Source: Cryptomeria japonica
Lineage: Eukaryota > Streptophyta > Pinopsida > Cupressales > Cupressaceae
Direction: 5' to 3'
DNA: 64,000 nucleotides
Assembly: GCF_030272615.1 (NCBI RefSeq)
Contig: NC_081411.1
Coordinates: 826,082,397-826,146,396 of the forward strand
The translations under genes were made by a program, and so were the position numbers. Below, piece after piece: positions 57,936 through 64,000 of this stretch. The notes beneath the pieces are model-generated. The model was not told the DNA's origin. It made no database searches and was given only the letters and a program-made list of their open reading frames with translations. Numbering within the stretch: position 1 is the first letter of the stretch; every line of letters starts with the position of its first letter.

Positions 57936-58081
57936 TTTTTTTTTAAAATTTTTGGCTAGGCTTGGTGTTGCCAAGCCTAGCACATTTTTGAATTTCATAG
58001 AACACACACACGTTATGAGAAATTTCATTTTATTTTTGCATGTGGCCACTTTTCTATTCACCATCTTGGTGCACTTACCTG

Positions 58082-58084
58082 ACT
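58082..58084. repeat. 3-bp target duplication ACT (right)
   Basis: Partner of 55094-55096. Confidence 0.7.
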
Positions 58085-59600
58085 TACAAAAGCAAATGGA
58101 TGACATAAGTACACCAAAGAAATAATACACAATAAGAGATATATGTCCTTACCCATTTGATAGAAGCATTCCAATGCCTCCATTTCCTCCATATTTTGTA
58201 ACACCAAAGTTTGATAAATACAAAGGCAAAGTGGATCCTAAGGCACACATAAGACACTTTTTCACAACTTGCATTGAGGTAGCAGCAGAAGAAACATACT
58301 TGATGAGATTGTTCCCACAAAGCTTAGGTGAACAAGCAATGGAATGGTTCTCCCAACATCCACCTGGAATTAAGTCATGGGGTGATCTAGCAGAGACTTT
58401 TATACAACATTTCTCATACAACATTGAAATAGATGTGTCAATAGGCACCTTATGCAATACTAAGCAGAAACATGGGGAATCTTTTGCTTCATTTTTACAG
58501 TGATGGAGAGGTCTTGCTAATCGATGCTCTTGTGATATCTACAAAAACAAATGGTAGAAATGTTCACTCAAAATGTCAACAAGGATATTGGATATGAGCT
58601 AAGAAAAGATTGTTTGTCTACCTTCAAAGAGGTCATTGAGAAAGAAATGGCAACAAAGAAAGTCCTTATCAAACAAGGTATCATCAAGATATTCAAAGAG
58701 AACAAAGAGGAATCAAATGGGAAAGACAAATCCCATTTTTGGAACAAGAATAAGAACAAAGTCAATGACGGGGTAGTAGATGCAAATGTTGTGAAACCTA
58801 AGATAACTTTTCTCGGTGCAAGTTCTTCTAACTCAAACAATCAAGTGAACAATCAAAACCTTGAAGAAAATACACCCCGTTGGGAGAGCCAATTGAAACA
58901 ACATTCAAGAAGTTAGTGGCAAACAAGCTCATAACACTATCAGATAATCCACCATAAGAGCCAAAAGTAAACCAAATTGGTGGCATTTAACTAGCAGTTG
59001 CCACAGATTGAAGAATATCATACAAGATCTCATTGACAGAGGTGACATTGAAGTGGATGGACATACCTCCAATAAAGAGCATGTGATGTTTAAGGAGCCA
59101 TTTCCTAAACATGACAAGGGAAAATAAAAAACTATCGATAATTAAGATAATTATATTAAAACACCCTATGATTATGATTCCACTATTAATCACATTTCAA
59201 TGGACAATCATGTTTCTACTATCATTATAAAGGACAAAACTCCTGAAGGTCCTACCCAAAGGAGTAAATTTGTTTTGAAAGGCATTGGACCACCTTCTTC
59301 ATCCTCCAAAAATGAAACCTCCAAATGTAATGTCACAACCCATCGAGGTAAAGTCACCTTGCAAGGCGTTCCATCCAAGCCCATAGCCTCTTCATCCACA
59401 AAAGAATGAGTATGACCTTGTAGATTAGCTAGGGAAGACACCCACCCTCACTTCCATTCTTGAGCTTTTATGCATCTCTTAGTTTCAAGCCATGGTGGGA
59501 TACCTTTCCATTCCACATACCCTCACATTTATAGAAGTCGATGATGCATCTATAACCCATCCTCATAATGCACCTCTACATATTAAAGCCTTTATCTATA
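58085..59600 (+). pseudogene. Element C gag, capsid and C-terminal part
   Basis: Capsid domain at 58174-58503: KFDKYKGKVDPKAHIRHFF, LMRLFPQSLGEQAMEWFSQH and GIKSWGDLAETFIQHFSY, then TGA in FLQ*W. The next piece (58551-58916) reads MVEMFTQNVNKDIGYELRKD. A deletion of about 40 bp near 58984 removed the knuckle that A keeps; the reading resumes as HLTSSCHRLKNIIQDLIDRG. Further stops lie in GK*KTIDN*DN and VD*LGKTP; the last is shared with A. Confidence 0.8.
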
Positions 59601-60020
59601 AAAACCACATCAAATGAGTCTTGATAGATGGAGGAGCAGGTCTAAATATTTGTACATTGAACACTATTAAGCAATTGGGATATTCTGAAAAGGCTATGAA
59701 TTCTACACATGCAATCACTATCAAGGCATATGATGATGAAGAGCGCTCATCCAAGGGCATAATCACCTTACCTCTGAGAATTCAGCCACTAATGATGGAT
59801 GTGGTATGTCAAGTCCTTGATCTAGATCTCACATATAATATACTCTTGGGACGTCCATGGATTCAGGAAATGAGAGTTGTTCCTTTGACATATCATCAAT
59901 GTGTCAAATTCCCACACAATGGAGTTGAAGTAACCATTAATGGTGATCAAAATCCATTCATATATTGCAATAACAATCCCAGTCAATCGAGAAGTTGTTC
60001 CATCTTTAGTGTATGTTGAT
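59601..60020 (+). pseudogene. Element C aspartic protease
   Basis: VLIDGGAGLNICTLNTIKQL, IKAYDDEERSSKG and YNILLGRPWIQEM in one open frame of 132 codons. The TGA directly before VLIDGG is shared with A. Ends at SQSRSCSIFSVC by a frameshift. Confidence 0.82.
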
Positions 60021-60690
60021 CCAGAATCCTTAAAACCTTCTACATCAAAATAAGCAGAGCTAAAAGAAAAATTCAAGGTTAAAGAGCTGGGATGATATGG
60101 TGAATATATCTTTCATGTTAATAATCTCCCACTATCTCCTAAGGTATTCAATTGACAAGAACAATATATAAACAATTTGCAATATCAAGGAATTGGGTGT
60201 GAACCACCTAGTGTTGTGGCTACTAAGTTTGAATGCAAATCTCCTCTAGTGGTGCAAGAAACTCTTGATATCAATAGTCCTAAGAGTGGTTCCAACAAAG
60301 AATCTATTGAATATATCACCAACCCTCTTGAGAACTCCTACAGCCTTACCCTATCATCTAATCATTCCATTTTTACTCCTCTCCTAGACTTGGATCAACA
60401 AGAATAAAAAAATCCTTACTCATTAGAGATGAAAAATCAAGCTTTGAAAAGAAAAATATAAAAGTCAAAAATAAAGAAAAGGCCTTTAGTCTAGATAAAA
60501 ATCAAAAGCTATTGGACTCTGAAAAATATCAAGGTCAAGGATATAAATCCTATGAAAGAAAAAGAGCAACAAATGGTCTCCCCTAATATCAAAATAACTG
60601 GAGGCAAAAGTTCTACAATTTTAAGTCAAAAAGAATATTTGTTGATCCTAAGTCTCCATTATGCCATCCTACTCTCACTTATTTTCACAA
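60021..60690 (+). pseudogene. Element C linker after protease
   Basis: Broken sequence colinear with 16558-17269 of element A: KEKFKVKELG.YGEYIFHV, QYQGIGCEPPSVVATKFECK, LENSYSLTLSS, and the hydrophobic ILSLHYAILLSLIFTIISVH. No domain recognised. It replaces RT, RNase H and integrase core. Confidence 0.65.
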
Positions 60691-61161
60691 TCATAAGTGT
60701 TCATCACTCATACTTGTTCCACACATCCATTCCCTTTTGGTGATAAATCAAATCAATGGACCTTTAATGAAACTTTGTTGAGGGACTTTGTTATCAAGGA
60801 TGCCCAAAATTATTTAGGTGACACACATATGGACCTTCATAGTCCACACATTAGTAATTTTACCTTAGTTCCTTCATCTAGGAAGACAGTCAAGGGAGTG
60901 ACACATCATTTAGTCAAGGAATGTCGAAGCTACAATCATAAGGTGAAGCCTTGCACATTTGAGGTAGATGACTTAGTACTCCGAGAGAATTCTAAGAATC
61001 AACAGGACCGAGAAAAGAAAGGAAAATTTGAGCCTAATTGGCTTGGTCCTTATGTCATCACAATAGTCTATGGATCAGGTGCATACCAACTTTCAACACC
61101 AGATGGAGAACCTTTAGAAGATCCTATCAACATCTTGCACCTTCCCAGGTTTTACACATAG
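60691..61161 (+). pseudogene. Element C integrase C-terminal tail
   Basis: Open for 154 codons from 60697: TFEVDDLVLRENSKNQQDRE, KFEPNWLGPYVITIVYGSGA and TPDGEPLEDPINILHLPRFY to a TAG. It is the GPY module of Ty3/gypsy integrase, better preserved than in A. Without the catalytic core it cannot integrate DNA. The intact tail frame may reflect youth rather than use. Confidence 0.85.
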
Positions 61162-61245
61162 CTCTTCAAAAAAAAAAAAAAAAAAATAAAAATAAAAAAA
61201 AATGAAAAAATAAAAAAAAATTAAAGAGAAATAAATTTGTCCAAC

Positions 61246-61308
61246 GGTGAAAACCACTTCGGTGGCACCCTAGGCAAGTACCATGGTGAAAATCGGGTTA
61301 CCGACGCT
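61246..61308 (+). ncRNA. Post-pol composite hairpins, element C (two copies)
   Basis: Hairpins at 61246-61269 and 61285-61308. The first has outer stem GGTG/CACC, constant AAAA, inner stem CCAC/GTGG and a TTCG loop, a very stable tetraloop as RNA. The second has inner stem TCGG/CCGA with loop GTTA and outer strands GGTG/CGCT (wobbles). The spacer CTAGGCAAGTACCAT is as in A. Confidence 0.62.
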
Positions 61309-61309
61309 A

Positions 61310-63112
61310 TGTGTAGAGACATTACTCCTCTCTCCTTCAAGATTCAATATCATCCCTTCACTTTGCACACTCACAACCTATCCATCCAGAATAAATTTAC
61401 TAATTCCAATCATGGCTTGTTATTGATCTACTTAAGATTGGTTAGCCATTCATAATAATCTAGTGATGGAAGTGATACCTTGAGCATTGCATGTTTTGAG
61501 GAGCATCATATTTTCATTCCTCGTTTTCATGCACAGTCTGCAATAAGAAGTCATTTGCATTGCCAATCCAAAATAAAAGGTCATTTGCATCGTCAATTCA
61601 CAATAAAGTATCAGTTTCATGGATTTAGTTAGTTTCAAATAAGACAATTAACGGTGGGCTTTCAACAAATCAAATCTTTCAACAGACTTTGGCAACAACA
61701 TGGTTTTCAGCATGATCTATCCTTTATCAGGATGACAACATTGTGACCAAATCAAACATGTGGCAAGAAACATATTAACTTGAAGATTCCATTGTGTGTT
61801 GGTGTCAAGTCTTGGTTTTTTTTTTTTTTTATCTTTTGGTGACATATCTTTTAGCTTTTCCAGGATGTCTCTGACTCGAAAGACAAGGATGGGATATGTT
61901 CACTTATCGTTTTGCTATTCATGGATTGTTTCTTAGTAATGCTATGACTTGTCCAACGATATGAGGACACTATGACTCTAGTGTGAACTGGAGCATTCCT
62001 TGTTTGCAACTGTCTGATCTCCATGCAAACGGGTACAATGAATTTTTTGGTCGAACCTATACCTTGATTGTCATAAACTATTTGGCATAATAAAGCTCAA
62101 TGATGATAAAGTACAAGAAGCTATTTCACCTCCATATCTTCTACCTTCCATCCCCCTTTCGTGATTGACCTCCATTGTCCTTCCTTGAGTTCGTGTAGCA
62201 CACTATCACATGACTGAGTATAATGACACACCAAAAATATCTGAATTTCATGTCGATTTCATCCACATCATTACATGTTAGCACATAATACACATACATA
62301 TAGATATCACAATTACATCACATCTTGCATATATTATTGGTTAGTATTTGCATTCTCATATACAACACAAAATGCCAAAATAATAACACATCATGCATCT
62401 CATCCTGCAATTGATCATATCATATCATTATCATACATCTATTTGCATTTAGTACATTCACATTTGCATCATGAAAAACTTAAAAGAAAAAAAACTTATT
62501 GCATTTCATCATGTACATATTTGCATCCATATCATAAGCATCATAAAATCATCATCAGTACATAGAATAAACACATGCATATAGTTGCCACAAGGATGGA
62601 TCATCTCACATATATATATCAAAAAAATAATAAGTGTCATGATACAATGATTTCAAAATCTTATATGGCTACAAAATCACCCAAAGGTGTCTACATCATC
62701 ATACAAAAACTAATACAAAATGGATCAAAGAGAGCTATGATGAAGACCCTCCCTCAGAGCCATCTAGCCTCAAAGGAATCTAAACTCCCAAAGGACCAGC
62801 CCCTAGATCATGTCGTCTGCCTCCTCCTACAAACCTTGTGAGACCATCTTTTCACCAAAGCAATGAAGTTTTGTTTTTGCCCAAATCTTAGACATATACA
62901 TAATCTATCTCAATCCCATCACCTTGATCATGACATGGTCCTCAGTAGTCAAATCTGTTCATAACTGTTGTTTCATATGGAATCGCTCTCTAGACTCAAT
63001 CTAGGGTAAGTACTCTTGCATCCAATCAAATTAATAGTGTCAATCCTAGTGGTACTCATGTTCATCACATAGTGTTGCTTATCTTATCCTATCTTGGCCT
63101 AGTGGTACCTAT
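61310..63112 (+). other. Element C 3' untranslated region (truncated)
   Basis: Colinear with 17875-19610 of element A, including the ATC-rich stretch and the first CCTAGTGGTACTCATG units. It stops at 63112, where the LTR of element E begins. Confidence 0.75.
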
Positions 63113-64000
63113 TATAGACACTTAAAAATAATTATTTTAATTATTGTTAATTCCTCACATAATTAATTAATTATGTTAATTTAAATTCTTCTCAATATTA
63201 ATTAAATATAATTAATATTGTCACTATAGCATATGATTTATTTAATAAATCAATCCCTTTCTTTATTCTTCTAAAAAATCAAATCCTCACAAATCTTCCT
63301 CTTAGCTAATTAATTTCAATTAATTAGTTAACCTACATGATTCCTACAAATCATTTTCTGAATTCATCATTAACCTAATAAATTCTTCTAGAAACTCCCT
63401 AAACTCATTTAACATTATTCTTCTAATGTTTTATTCCCTCCACTCATTCTCTCTCCTAGTCAAATTCTCCTACAAATATAAATCCCACCTAACATTTCCT
63501 CTAATCCCCATCCTAATGAGTCGTTAATGGCTAATCATCATGATTAGCCACAAAGTCAACTCGTTGTCCTTTCATCCAGCCACTAGCTTTAAATGCTTTT
63601 TTTCTAGATGAATGTAAGATTTTTGAAATCTCACATTCCTCTAGACATTTCCTTCTCCCAAGGAATTTTTAATTCCTTTTTATTCTTCTAATCTCCATAA
63701 TATCCGTTTTTGGAGAATTTTTAATTCCTCCAATGCATCTTGTAGAGTGTGGAAATATGAAATGCCTTTAGGGCATATTTCTTGGTCTCCACACCCTCTC
63801 TTGCAGCTTGTGTGATCTCACAAGTAAATCGTAGCCCTTCATCTTGAATTCATCCTAGCCATTCGTTTTCCTCTCCTCTTCCTATAAAATAGGGCTCCAT
63901 CCCTTCATTCAGAACGTCTTGAAATCCAGTAAGCTTATGCTACCCTTTTGAGCCCAGGAAATCATCTTGGCAACTTGATCATCTCATCCTTATCATTCAT
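63113..64000 (+). mobile_element. Element E: start of another LTR retrotransposon (partial LTR)
   Basis: TATAGACACTTAAAAATAATT (TG to TA at the first bases) begins here, where element A continues CCTATGTCCATC. The general layout (TTAATTAAT-rich first part, later TATA box) matches the other Tat-type LTRs, but the body is unrelated. It runs off the right edge, so strand, length and family are provisional. Confidence 0.65.
63883..63890 (+). promoter_or_regulatory. Possible TATA box in element E LTR
   Basis: TATAAAAT in CCTATAAAATAGGGCTCC, about 770 bp into the LTR; a strong plant-type TATA context. Confidence 0.55.

Larger units (their letters stand above)
55097..58081. mobile_element. Unclassified TIR DNA element, 2985 bp, non-autonomous
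   Basis: Both ends carry the inverted repeat GTAAGTGCACCAAGATGG (about 23 bp perfect, starting at 55098 and ending at 58079), then imperfect pairing. The flanking duplication ACT is 3 bp. Next to each end lie repeats with the palindromic core ACCCGTACGGGT, and the middle is a 1.4-kb CT-rich tract. There is no transposase. Three-base duplications occur in CACTA and PIF/Harbinger; the end sequence fits neither consensus well, so I leave it unclassified. Confidence 0.8.
32780..63112 (+). mobile_element. Element C: non-autonomous Ty3/gypsy (Tat-like) element, split by two insertions and truncated by a third
   Basis: Sister of element A: same LTR type, PBS, 303-bp leader repeats, conserved block, 79-bp duplication, gag, protease, linker, integrase tail, post-pol hairpins and 3' region in the same order. 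Subtracting element B (35589-53350) and the inverted-repeat element (55097-58081) leaves about 9.6 kb. Its 3' LTR is not seen because an LTR of another element starts at 63113 inside the 3' region. Like A it lacks RT, RNase H and the integrase core. Confidence 0.92.

Overview
This is non-genic plant nuclear DNA. It is AT-rich and made almost entirely of nested LTR retrotransposons, smaller inserted elements and long microsatellites. No intact host gene, rRNA or tRNA gene was found. The size of the elements (one of 17.8 kb), the depth of nesting and the Tat-type Ty3/gypsy pol with two RNase H domains fit a large-genome seed plant. A gymnosperm is my best guess, but the sequence does not prove it.

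Layout, left to right. 1-5667: 5' part of a minus-strand Ty3/gypsy element (D) with decayed protease and gag, a long leader, PBS and 5' LTR; it is inserted in a Ty1/copia pol pseudogene (5668-7235). 8178-21030: complete plus-strand Ty3/gypsy element A, bounded by the 5-bp duplication ATTTC. It keeps gag, protease and the integrase C-terminal tail but lacks reverse transcriptase, RNase H and the integrase core. It carries a copia-type solo LTR (12395-13457) and an 860-bp hAT-like element with a perfect 8-bp duplication (15276-16135). 21036-32779: unclassified AT-rich DNA with CA/TA/CT microsatellites, a degenerate telo-box-containing tandem array and a second copia-type solo LTR (23845-24944). 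32780-63112: element C, a sister of A with the same pol deletion. It is split by element B (35589-53350, minus strand, duplication GAATC) and by a 2985-bp terminal-inverted-repeat element (55097-58081), and is cut at 63113 by the first 888 bp of another LTR (E).

Element B is the most informative. It has Q-rich gag, protease, a G-patch domain, a nearly complete pol (RT, degenerate RNase H, second RNase H, integrase) with one stop codon before the integrase tail, and on the opposite strand a 1.7-kb reading frame with a plant mobile domain followed by an acidic and a coiled-coil-like segment. Its primer-binding site matches 40 nt of tRNA-Trp, ending exactly beside the anticodon. A, B and C share a 14-nt polypurine tract (seen in A and B), a leader block (also in D) and, after pol, tandem composite hairpins that show compensatory base changes. 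A and C look like a non-autonomous family that could have used proteins from B-like elements; that dependence is inference.
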